A stretch of DNA of 64,000 nucleotides, taken from NCBI GenBank assembly GCA_017979445.1, contig CM030716.1:12871611-12935610 (forward strand), in the 5' to 3' direction. This document shows, in pieces, positions 1-10,323 of the stretch; within the stretch, counting starts at the first letter, position 1; each line of letters begins with the position of its first letter. The DNA comes from Akebia trifoliata. Lineage: Eukaryota; Streptophyta; Magnoliopsida; Ranunculales; Lardizabalaceae. A program made the position numbers and the translations under genes. The notes beneath the pieces are model-generated. The model was not told where the DNA came from and did not search any database. It worked only from the letters and a program-made list of their open reading frames with translations.

Positions 1-159
1 GAGTTTTAGTTCCAAAAATTCCTCCAAATTGGTTGCCAAAGTAATTTATTAGACGTTGGTGCATCAATAGAAGCTCTCTGAGTATAATATAACTCAGTCG
101 AGTTTCTAAACAGGTCTTGATGATGATGAGTTTTAGTGCTAAAACTACCTCCAATTCAA

Positions 160-541
160 GTGTGATTCTCGTGGTCTCGAGAAAGCTATTAAGATGACAT
201 TATAACACATTGAAAGAAAATGATCGTCCACTAAGACTCATTACTCATGGTGAAAACATCATCCATTGTCCCGTCGAGATTTTTGAAGTGTGATTCTCGT
301 GGTCTCGAGAAAGCTATTAAGATGGCATTATAACACATTGAAAGAAAATGATCGTCCACTAAGACTCATTACTCATGGTGAAAACATCATCCATTGTCCC
401 GTTGAAATTTTTGAAGTGTGATTCTCGTGGTCTCGAGAAAGCTATTAAGATGGCATTATAACACATTGAAAGAAAATGATCGTCCACTAAGACTCATTAC
501 TCATGGTGAAAACATCATCCATTGCCCCGTCGAGATTTTTG
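160..541. repeat. 128-bp tandem repeat, three copies
   Basis: Three head-to-tail copies begin near 160, 288 and 416 with the same opening (GTGTGATTCTCGTGGTCTCG) and end with a pyrimidine-rich ATTTTTG. The copies differ at only a few positions, so the array is recent or homogenised. The preceding 127 bp opens with a GAGTTTTAG...CCTCCAA motif that recurs near 128, hinting at an earlier unit. The units contain stops in all frames as an array, and I recognise no protein. Confidence 0.85.
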
Positions 542-554
542 CTACAATTCATAA

Positions 555-748
555 TTGGAAAGATAACCTTTCAGGATTTGAGTGATTTCAAGTACTATAA
601 GTGGAAAGAGTTTTAAATCATAATGCTCACTATCTAACTATCAAAAGCTTAATAATTTGAAAGATGACCTTTCGGGATTTGAGTCATTTCAAGTATAAGT
701 GAAGAGATTTGAATCATAATGCTCACTATTTAACCATCAAAAGCTTAT
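555..748. repeat. Direct duplication of about 95 bp
   Basis: Two diverged copies (about 555-650 and 656-748) share AAGATRACCTTTC, GGATTTGAGT and a conserved TAATGCTCACTAT...AACYATCAAAAGCTT tail. It lies directly downstream of the 128-bp array. No coding potential was seen. Confidence 0.7.
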
Positions 749-831
749 GAAATCATCTCAATGTTATTAATACATACTGATAATTATGATGTTTACACCA
801 TGAAGTTGAATGATCAAGAAAATGAATCGTG

Positions 832-984
832 CTGGGGTGACACAAATGGAGACACAAAGGTGACAAAATGATGTGGTGTCACGCATATTACCGTAAATGC
901 TTCCATGAGATACAAGTAAAAAGCATCTACGGTTATGTGCGCGTCACCGCATCATTTTTTTTTCACCTTTGTGTCATTCCCCGA
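832..984. mobile_element. Small foldback/MITE-like element
   Basis: The two ends are inverted copies. GGGGTGACACAAA...ATGATGTGGTGTCACGCAT on the left pairs with ATGTGCGCGTCACCGCATCAT...TTTGTGTCATTCCCC on the right, around a small centre where TACCGTAAATGCTT faces AAGCATCTACGGTTA. No protein is encoded. A target duplication could not be identified. The left arm recurs near 47881, which supports a dispersed family. Confidence 0.6.
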
Positions 985-3315
985 TTTTCCTAAGAAAATA
1001 TGTCTGTAGAAGTTCAACTATTCAAGCATCATGAAAGGAAAACTGGGCTTAAATGTGTCAGCTGGCATCACTTTAATTTGATGATTAACAAACTAAAGCC
1101 AATATTGTGGTCTTTATTGGACAACTCCTGACAAAAAAAAAAAGCCCACTCAATTACTTTACGGCTTCTTGAGTTTAGACTTCAATGTCTCGCGTTCAAA
1201 CTTCGAGTCATCGTCAAGTTTGACGTTAAAAGCCAATTAAAGTCTTCAGCTACGCCCACAAAAGATTGCCGCATATATTATGAGACGGTTTTTGGTCTGA
1301 AAATCAAAGGCGAATGCCGACTTTTGGCCTAGAAAAATAAATAAAAAACCTCTACATTCAAAGCATGATGATATGTTGAAGCCAGATTTTCTTCCTCCAA
1401 AATAGATTGCAAATTAGATGGGGACTCGTCAATGATGTCAGTCTATATTTTAATATTCTGATTATCCTTGATTTCATTCTTCTTTTTAAAAATAATAAAA
1501 AAAATAGATGGTCAAAGGATTTTATGCAATTTTTCCTAGTTTGGTTTAAAAATATTGTATCAATTGAATGTATCGGTTAATGAAAAAAAACCCTATATGA
1601 TATCGATTGATGCATTCAATACAAATCCATACATTGTATCGGTCTTGGCTGATATCGATACGTATCGTCTAATATATTATGTTCTCTATTATGGAATGAG
1701 TCAATCATACACTTAGTTGAGTTTAGTCTCACATCGGACACAAATTACCTTGTCTCTTTTCTCATAAGCTCCTGAGCCTCTCCACATCACACTTCCATAT
1801 CTTGTTATGCAAAAAAATGGTGATACTGTTCCTCTATTGATCAAGAATTTCAATTTCTTTGTAAAATATCTTTGAACACCGACTGATTTTAACTGATTGC
1901 AATTTAAATTTTTTTTTTTTTCAATTGAAATCAATTTAAGAAAAAGATTCAGTCTCCAGCACTAACACCTCTTTCTTGTAGGAGTGTATATTGGCCCACT
2001 TGACTCAACGGAGCACTTAAGAATTAGTGATTAAGTCTGGGAAATACACCGAGTGGAAAATTTGTAAAAAAATGTACCACGTCATAAAAAAGATAAAAAT
2101 ACACTGTTACTCATAAATGACTAGGGTTTGAGGACCCTCTAAAAACGATTTATATATATATATATATATAGTATTAGAGAGATATTATTAAAAAAAGATT
2201 AAGATTATAAAAAATACAAGAGAAAAAAAAAATTAAATAGATATTATTAAAAAAATGGGAGAGATGAGAAACGACCCTAAAATGGGTTTAAGGGGTAAAC
2301 AAGAAATAATAGTAAAATTAGAGAGAAAAAAAGATGAAATATAATAAAATTAGAGAGATATTATTGAAAAATAAAAAAATGAGGAAGAGAGAAAAGTCAA
2401 TAAAATTGAAGTGGTGAACATAAAATGCAATAAAGTTAGTAAGATGAACCCTGTAGAATTATAACTGGATAAGATTTTTATCTTCTTTTAAAATTATAGT
2501 TGGATGGGATTTTATCCCCTACAAAACAATAGTAAAGTGAGTCGTACAGTTGTATTTTATTGTATAGATATATAATATATTTTTCTTATGTTAAACATAA
2601 TATTAAATAAAATTATAAAATTTCATATTAAATATATTTTTTCAAATTTTGTAACTAAATTTGAAATAAATCTTAATTTTAAAAAACAATTGGAGAATTT
2701 TGTCACTATGCATTGGGAGGTGGGGTTGCACCCTTGTTTGATAAAAAGACACATTTTCGAAAAAATTACTTTATGGATCCTACGATAGGATTTCTTTTAA
2801 ATGCTATCAAACTTTTGAGTAGTAGCTTAACGACCCAGTTAGTAAAATCTTTATTTCTTAATGACCCTCGCTCTACTATATTTTAAAATTAAGTTGTCAA
2901 GAGCCAAAATTTAACAACTTTTTGAATCGTTGACCTAGAATATTTGAATTATCAATCTCAACAGTTCATGTTCAAGCATTGAGATTGAAAATTTATAATC
3001 ATTGATCACGACGATTGTAAAAAGATTGATCTCAATAATTGAATCAAAGATTGATTCAATGATTTGGATCATCGATCTCTACAATTGAAAGGGGTGATGT
3101 GACATTGAAAAACTAATTGGATTACCAGGGTTTTTTTTTTTTTTGTTTTGGAAGGTTTGGACTATCAAGTTATTGTCCAAAAATTAGGGGTAGTAATTTT
3201 CCCTAGGGATTGAAGGTGATAGGTTTTGGGGAGGAAATCATTTACGTTATTTTTTTATATTAGTCTTATAGAGACGATTAAGATCAAGTGATATGTCATT
3301 TGTTTGAAAACACAA
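985..3315. other. Spacer without recognised genes
   Basis: AT-rich DNA with homopolymer A/T runs and a short (TA)n tract near 2150-2171. Near 1560-1675 it contains several ATCGAT/TATCGG motifs. At 2945-3095 a patch repeats GATTGA/AATTG words around ATCGATCTC. The open frames are short, start in low-complexity sequence and resemble nothing I know. Confidence 0.5.
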
Positions 3316-3595
3316 CACAATGTGAAAAAAAACACAAATTTGATGGCCTTGGGCTGTCAAATTTCATAAAATTTGACGGACCAAGATGTTGAATTTTTCA
3401 TTGTCCACGTTTTTTTTTTGACGGGTTGAAACTGTTAAATTAATGAAGGATGAGAGAAATTCGACAGTTCTAAGCCGTCAAATTTGAGAACATCAAGAAT
3501 TTCGACGGTCCTAGACCGTCAAAATTCAATTTCTAAAATTCATGGGCCTTGGCCCATCAAATTTTTATGTTGAATTTTCCAGTTTTCACATAGTG
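3316..3595. mobile_element. Non-autonomous CACTA transposon (280 bp)
   Basis: The left end reads CACAATGTGAAAA and the right end is TTTTCACATAGTG, the inverse of CACTATGTGAAAA. The two 13-bp ends differ by one base (CACAA instead of CACTA on the left). The element is flanked on both sides by CAA, fitting the 3-bp target duplication of CACTA transposons. Inside are subterminal repeats in both orientations around TTTGACGG/CCGTCAAATTT and GGGCCTTGGCCCATCAAA, as is usual for the family. It has no transposase and must be mobilised in trans. Left-end decay suggests it is now immobile. Confidence 0.8.
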
Positions 3596-6500
3596 CAAAA
3601 GGAGATCTCGGCTATTCACCCAAACACAAAGACATATGTCTAATTAAATCACCTTTTATTCTATTACATACTCATCATCACCATCGAAGACTTATCCCAA
3701 AGATTTGAGATTAGCTAAATAAATCATGCTCCATTCAATGTTCTAAAGTCAGGGTTTGTTATTGAAAGTGGGATGACATCCACTTTTCCTATCCATACAT
3801 TCTTATGGATTTTTTGGCTCTTTTATTTGTTTATCATTTATTGGAGTTATTCCAACATTTTTTCAAATTTTCAATATTTATACTTTTATCTCAGTATTTC
3901 CACTCTTTTTCTCAATTAATCAACTAATATGATGCTTCTTCACCATTCGACATTCAATTTCATAAAGCACGGCTGGTTTATAGAAATTTTCTTTTGATTT
4001 GATTGGCATGCATCAGTCACATAGCAATTATAACTCTACTTTAACTGTTCACCTCTGATTCTATATATTTATTTGTAATAGACTTAGAGTGATGAAAATG
4101 ATCACTTCGGGATATTTATAGATCATCAATTATTATTGGATATTCCTTCTTAATTATGAATATTAATTACATATTTATACTCCACATACTTAGTCTCATT
4201 TGTACTTATTTTGCAATTCTTGAACTCCAACGCATATCTTCATAATTCTAGTTTTGCTGTGACCCTCTCTTTAGTTTCAACAATTAATTTATACTACATC
4301 ATCTGCAAACTATACACGACGGCACATGATGTTCAAATGTATCTAGGGACTAATTTGTCTTTTCTTTATCTTTTCCCACACTAATTACAACCCTCTCATA
4401 CAAGCCCTTAATTATGTCAATATATCCATTTGAGACCATTTTCACAACAAAAATTCAAATTATTATTATTTTTTTTTTTTTTGTAGTGGTGGCTGAAAAT
4501 TAATGATATAGAATATACAACTGCCCCTAATGGAATTAGGGAAATTAAAGAAGCATCGCTAATACCGTTGTTGAAAATGGAATTAAGGACGACTCTTCCG
4601 GTGGTTTTACAACCGTCGCTAATATAGACCAATCAAGAGCATTTTATGTTATCTTTTAGCAATGTTTGTGCAACTAAAACACTATAAGATGATAGTTAAT
4701 CGTTGCATTTTAACAACATTTACTCATGATAACAAGTGCAGTAAAAAACCACTCCTAATATTAATGTTACAAGCATTGAGCAAACAGTACTGCTAATATT
4801 ATTTTAAGAAAAAAATATATATATTAATTACGAGTGGCGATCAAAGAAAACGACGATAACAATTATTAGAAAAAATAATTTTAAGGCCGTTTTATGACCG
4901 CCACTAAAATAACAAAACAATCAAATTAACTCATCATGTGCTAAGTTCAGTCAAAAGGGATTTTTTTAAAATAGAAAATCTTGTGTAACACAACAAAAAT
5001 AAATAATTAAAAATAAAAATTCAAACCAATTCAAGTTTTTAGCAATATAAATTGTAGAAGGAATTCTGCAAGTTTGCTTCTTGAAGGTAAGAAAATCAAA
5101 ATCGAAGACTTTGAACAGAAAAGTAAATAAATAAATATGACTTCCATATTCAAAGGAAAGAAGGATAATTTTCTAAAGATAAGTTTGTCCATGTTCATGA
5201 TTAGTGAAGTTAGTCAATATTTTAAAATTCTAATTATGATAGATTTAATTTTTTTTCATTAATTTCTTAATCAGTTTAAGTACCACATGTCATTGTTAGT
5301 AACTCTCACTTCAAGTTTGAACGCGAAGACTTCTTTAATGGTTAGAAACTGTTCAACTAAGACAGGTGAATCAATAAATATATTATAAAATATTATTATA
5401 TACTTTAAATTATTCTTTTTCGACTTTAATTTAACAATAATTAACATATTTTCAGTTTTCAAACTCCTAAGGTTTGGTTTGGTAGGGTGGGCAATCTGTT
5501 TGATACCTTATGAAACTTCCACGAAATCATGAAAAAAATGACCGAAATTTAAAAGAAAAACCATGTATGGTCCCACCCTCACTTAGGTATGTTGGGAGTT
5601 TGCTGTTGACCGACCACATCCTTCATAGGTCTTTTATCACCTCCCTATTGTTGAGGTGACGTTTTCAAGTATGTTAGAAGTTTTTTTTTTTTTTTTTAAG
5701 AAAAAGAAAATTGACTTGTAGGTGACTTCCCAACGAACATGTGTTACATGTCGTGCTGGAATAACATTGAAATGCTTTTCTGACGATGAAAACACATACA
5801 TGGCCCTGACATACATTTAATACATTTATGTCAGAAATATCCTCATGATGTATATTTTAATGTTATTTTAATATTATTTAAAATTTAAATTAAATTAATT
5901 TTTTTATAATTAATTTAAATAATTATAATTATTTTAAATTTGTTATCTCACATTATAATATTGAATGACATAAAGATATGTGTGTGTTTTTAGTTGCTAC
6001 GGGAGTTGCATGTTTTTGGATTTGTAATAGACCATATCAGACCCAAAATTTGATTTGTTCTGATTCAATAACTTCGGGTTTGAATTTTGATAAAGATTCA
6101 AGATGATATTTTTTGGATCAAGTCTGGATCAATCATGTCCCGATATAATAAGGACCAAATTTGTTAAAATACAAAAAAACTATATAAATTATATTATATA
6201 TTTTCTTTAAATATATGAAGTTTGTTTAGAATTTGTACATCAAGTCATGTTTGATCTGATCTAATTTTTATTGGATTGAGTTTGGAACAAAATATTGAAA
6301 TCTGATAAAAATTCGACAAAATAAGAAACTCATTTGATTCTTTCAGATTGGTACCAAATCAACCTTGGTTGCTTCAAACCCAATCAATTGTTAGCCTTAG
6401 TGTATTTACAATTTTATTCCTTTTGACCAAAAAGTTCATAATAATTAATAAGTTTAAATATATAGTAAGGGTATTTGATGGGGACATCAAAGTTCATGGA

Positions 6501-6691
6501 CCTATCCTATTTGGACCATATTTTGGTTTTAGGGTTTTATCTTATTTTTAGTTATTGAGTTTTAGTTATGAGTCTATTTTATGTTATTTTTAGTCCTATT
6601 TATTTTAGAAATTTATTATTAGGAACTTTTAATTAGTAGGATAGGCTTTTATTTTTTCCAATTAGGAAATTTTCTATTTCGATAATGTTTT
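3596..6691. other. Spacer with a possible CACTA terminus
   Basis: No gene is recognised. A poly-T run ending in TTTTTTGTAGTG at 4477-4488 has the form of a CACTA-element right end. Between 4555 and 4915 there are GTCGCTAAT, CGACG and GACCGCCACTAAA words of the type found in CACTA subterminal regions, but they lie on the far side of that terminus, so boundaries are unclear. 5680-5700 is a T tract and 5850-5950 is very AT-rich. Confidence 0.4.
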
Positions 6692-6713
6692 TGTTGACAC
6701 TCCAATTTGTATA
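6692..6713 (+). mobile_element. Left stub of an older Ogre/Tat-type 5' LTR
   Basis: TGTTGACACTCCAATTTGTA is the start of an LTR that resumes at 29422 on the other side of the young element. The same opening, TGTAGACAATCCAATTTGCA, is seen at 56842. Rejoining across the insertion requires only removal of one 5-bp target copy. It is therefore the interrupted beginning of an older, + strand relative. Confidence 0.7.
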
Positions 6714-8617
6714 TGTGGACATGGGATTTTCAATATTTTCGAAAACATCCCTCCACTTTGGGGTGTTTTGGAGTCGCCACCATTCAAATTGGTAAAAGGG
6801 TGTGAATGGTCACCCGATGTCATATTTTTTGAAAAATCATATATTTGTATGTTTGATGACTCTCGTCGGATAATGCACGTGGTCCAACCTCGATTCAAGG
6901 TAAGGAGGTCCATTTATGGAGTAGGGAAGGTGTTAGGCACCCTACTCCACCCACCATAGGTGGTAACCTCGGATTCGGTTTTTTTGAAATAAAAATAAAA
7001 TAAAATCGAAAAAATTCAATGTGTGCCCTCAAGCATGAGGGACTTTCAATGTTGGCTTCAATCATTAAGGGCACCCTTATGTAGAAGGGGCCCTTTGGTG
7101 ATTTAACCCATGGTGGTGTGTGCAAATGTGTGGGAAAAGGGAGAGTAGAAGAGGGGATGTGGAGGGGGTGTTCCTTTTTGTTGAACCCACCTTATCCTTG
7201 AGTTGATATTCAAATAGGTCTTACCTTGAGTTGACTTGGACTTGCTTGAGGTTGTAGAAGATTGAGTTGAGTTGAGAGTGAGGTGTTGAGAGTAGAGTAG
7301 AGTAGAGAGTTGTGATTTTTTTAGAGGTTTTTTTGTCAAATTTTCATTAGGTGTTGTAAGAGGAGAATGGAGGGGTTTTTATAGAGGTTGGGAGGTATTT
7401 TAAGGGTATAATAGGGTGAAGGATGAGAATAGTGGATAATGGCATGGGTTTGAGAGAAGAAGGGTATGAAATTTGAGGGAGAAATAAGGGTAGTTTTGTA
7501 ATGAGGGAAATGGGTTGTGTTTTAACCCAAATGGTTTGGATTTTATCCAAATCCATTTGGGTAGAGTGTTTGGTGGGGTGAGATGAGTGATGGTTGATGG
7601 GAGGAATGGTGGTGTAAGGGAGTTGTTTGGAGAATGAGTGTTGAGATGGTTGAAGAGGTATGGTGTTTGATTTGGAGAGATGAGTAGTGATTGGTTTGAT
7701 TTTGAGAGGATTGAAGGGATGATGACATGTGGCAAATGTAGGGATGAAGAGATTAGTTGATTGGTGATGGTGGTTGGATGATTAGAGAGAAGAGTATGGG
7801 AGGTATGGGTTGAGGTGATTTTGTGGGAGTGTTTTAAGGAAAAGTGATGGTTTGATGTGTGGGAGATATGGGTTATGATGTGGGTTGTTAAAGAATGGGG
7901 AATAGGTTAGGGTGTATAGGGTATGGTTGAGTTGTTGGTTGTTGATGATGAGAGGATGGGGAATAGGTTAGGTTAGGGTAGGGTTATGGGTTGAGTTGAT
8001 TTTTGGAGGGAAGTGATGGAGTTGGTTGATGACGATGTGAGGCTGGGTAATAGGTTAGGTTATGGTAGGATTATGGGTTGAGTTGATTTTTGGAGGGAAG
8101 TGATGGAGTTGGTTGATTAGATGAGGGAGGGGGAAGGGTGTGATGACATGTGTCATTTTTTGTATTGAGTTGGTGATTGGTTTGATGAGATTGATAGGTT
8201 GGATTGGGTTTGAGTATTGAATTGGGCTTAGGTTATGAGTTGGGCTTAGGTTGGATTGGGTTTATGATGGATTGGGTTTAGGTGGAATTGGGTTTATGAT
8301 GGATTGGGTTTTGGGATGGATTGGATTGGGTTTTGGGATGGATTGGATTTATGATGGATTGGGTTTTGGGATGGATTGGATTTAGGTGGATTGGGTTTTG
8401 GGATGGATTGGATTTATAATGGATTGGGTTTTGGGATGGATTGGGTTTAGGTAGAATAGTATTGGGTTGAATTTAAGGATGTAGGAGGGTGGTGAGGTGT
8501 GTGGGTCCATGGGCCACGTGGGTGACCTCGGACATTAATGTAGATTTGGACTTTGGGGCCTATCCCAATTTTTGGGGTATTTTGCGTCGAGGGCCCGCTC
8601 AAATTCGGGTGTCTACA
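6714..8617 (-). repeat. 3' LTR of the Ogre/Tat element
   Basis: 1904 bp, opening TGTAGACACCCGAATTTGAG on the minus strand and ending TGTCCACA. It matches 27533-29421 nearly base for base. A TATA box on the minus strand sits at 7377-7383 (TATAAAA). The U3 part holds a G/T-rich tandem array. Short open frames inside it read through low-complexity sequence and are not taken as genes. Confidence 0.93.
8195..8455. repeat. GGATTGGGTTT tandem array in U3
   Basis: Irregular units of about 12-24 bp built from GGATTGGGTTT, GGGATGGATTGG and GGATTTAT(GA)GATTGGG fill the outer U3. Differences in unit number account for most of the length difference from the other LTR (29015-29265). The array is G-rich on the + strand and could fold, but nothing shows a function. 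Confidence 0.75.
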
Positions 8618-8630
8618 GCTGCCCCTCTTT
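8618..8630 (-). other. Polypurine tract (PPT)
   Basis: On the minus strand AAAGAGGGGCAGC directly abuts the 3' LTR start TGTAGACA. Purine-rich tracts in this position prime plus-strand DNA synthesis during reverse transcription. It fixes the orientation of the element as minus, together with the PBS at the other end. Confidence 0.88.
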
Positions 8631-8921
8631 GCAGGAATTGCGTGCAAAGAACTGCAAAGAATAGACGAAACCCTGATTTTTCCGGGTCCGAGGATTTTGC
8701 TTAGATAAGTTTTTGAAAACACCGATTTGATTTGATGGTTGAGAGATGGCTACCCAAGCACGGGGTCTGACAAGGCGCCAGTTGATTTCCTCGACCTCGT
8801 GGCGCGGAGCTCGTGTGAGGTCTCGAATTTGTGATGATTTGAGAAAAAAAACTTTGACTTAGGTATTTTCAAACGAGTCTTTAAGCAATTGATTTTGGCT
8901 TTTGCAAGAATACCATTTTGA

Positions 8922-9130
8922 TATTTATTTATTTATTTATTTATTTTATTTTATTTTATTTTATTTTTTTTATTTTATTTTTTATTTTTTATTTTTTATT
9001 TTTTATTTTTTATTTTTTATATTATTTTTTTTATTTTTTTTTTTTTATATTTTTATATTTTTTTATTTTTTATATTTATATTTTTTATATTTTTTTATTT
9101 TTTATTTTTTTTTATTATTTTTTTTTTTTT
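8922..9130. repeat. TATTT-rich low-complexity tract
   Basis: About 210 bp of (T)n-A units such as TTTTATTTTT, with almost no G or C. It separates the PPT region from the palindrome cluster. Open frames through it encode only F/Y/I/L runs and are artefacts. Confidence 0.85.
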
Positions 9131-9312
9131 CAGTGGTCCGTTCTTGAAGCATGGACTGTTTAGATTTTATTCGGTCCGTGCTTCAAGCACGAACTGTTTA
9201 AATCTCATTCGGTCCGTGCTTCAAGTACGGACTCTATTTTTAATATTTTCGGTCCGTGCATGAAGCACGGACTGCGCAAAATTAATTCAGTCCGTGCTTC
9301 ATGCACGGACCA
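9131..9312. repeat. Palindrome cluster 1 (GTCCGTGC...GCACGGAC), five units
   Basis: Five units spaced about 35-40 bp carry an imperfect palindrome: an 8-base arm GTCCGTGC, a loop such as TTCA or ATGA, and the inverse arm GCACGGAC. Arm changes are sometimes matched and sometimes not (for example GTACGGAC). The cluster ends with GGACCAGAAC, and the antisense gene region begins beyond it. Related clusters occur at 13094-13235 and 26411-26697. Confidence 0.85.
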
Positions 9313-10323
9313 GAACATTTTTAAAAATCGAATGTCGCGCCTAGATGTTTCACTTGGCTATTCTCCTTCGTCTTCTCCTCTGGTTCTTCGTCTTCTCCTC
9401 TCTCATTTCTCTTTTGCGTGCTTGGGTGGTCGAAGAGACATGTCGGGCGTGTGGAGACTTGGATTTGGAGCATTTTTGGTACTTCTTTGGATTATTCCTT
9501 CGATAGAGGTCAGTTCATCTACTCCTTTTAGATTAATTTCTTTTTGATTTTGCAAACCTCTATCGCATGATCACCTGTTTTGAACAATTTATGACGAACA
9601 CACAACCTACTGTATGTATGCTATTTATGCTTCGTTCATTATTTTTTTGAGGGTTTTGATTGCATGAGGGTTCATCATATGTCTTGCCTTTTCTTGGAAC
9701 TCCTTATCACATCGCTTTTGAATTACAAAATTTTCGTTGTATGCCCAATGTGATTTGTATTATTTTGCCTATTCTTGCTTTCGCATAAGAACCTTCGTGG
9801 CATGCTCATTTTGCCTTGCATGTTCTTTTATCGTACTTACTTTTGGATGTGCAATATTCGTGGCATGTTGCTTATGATTTATTCGTTTTGCCTTACATGC
9901 TTTTGTTATTTATCATGTTATCACTCCGATGTACTCTCCTTGAGATCATAGGCTTTGCTTGGGATGTTGGGGCGGGTTTCTTAGGTGTAGGTTTGATTAG
10001 ATGGTGGTGGGCTTTGGGAAGCGATGGGGAGAATGGTTACGCCGTAGAGGGGAATGATTTGAGTGCTTTCAGGGTAGGCTAGGCGTAGGTTGGGGTTGGC
10101 TTTCGAGGTTCGAGGTGGTGGGGCATGGTTATTGGAGCAAGATAGGTGGGATTTTGACTTGTAAGGGGTCTTGAATGAGCTCACTCGGGTGGGCTAATTG
10201 TTGGTAGGTTTTGGTTCGGGTTAATGCTTTGATTTGTGGATAGGCTTCGGTTGGTTATTGGGTTTGATTATGGTTAGGACTTTTGATCTGGGCTTTTATT
10301 GGGTAGTCGGTTTTCTCATGTAG
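9313..10323 (+). other. Upstream region of the antisense PMD gene
   Basis: No certain coding exon. The first 200 bp has pyrimidine-rich stretches (CTTCGTCTTCTCCTC). GAG/GTCAGT at about 9506-9514 is a fair splice donor, and TCTCATGTAG directly before the ATG at 10324 is a fair acceptor, so a 5' UTR intron is possible. An open frame of about 70 codons from an ATG at 9331 is not recognised. The interval presumably contains the + strand promoter, but no convincing TATA box was found. Confidence 0.4.

Noticed and set aside
160..541. CRISPR array
   Set aside because: Units are contiguous with no spacers, the repeat is 128 bp, and the DNA is plant nuclear.
7103..7735. Minus-strand open frames in the LTR (also at 27922-28554)
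   Set aside because: They lie in U3/R/U5 low-complexity sequence rich in Ser, Thr and Pro codons and show no domain.
8902..9163. Two F/Y/I/L-only open frames of 81 codons
   Set aside because: Read-through of a TATTT tract.
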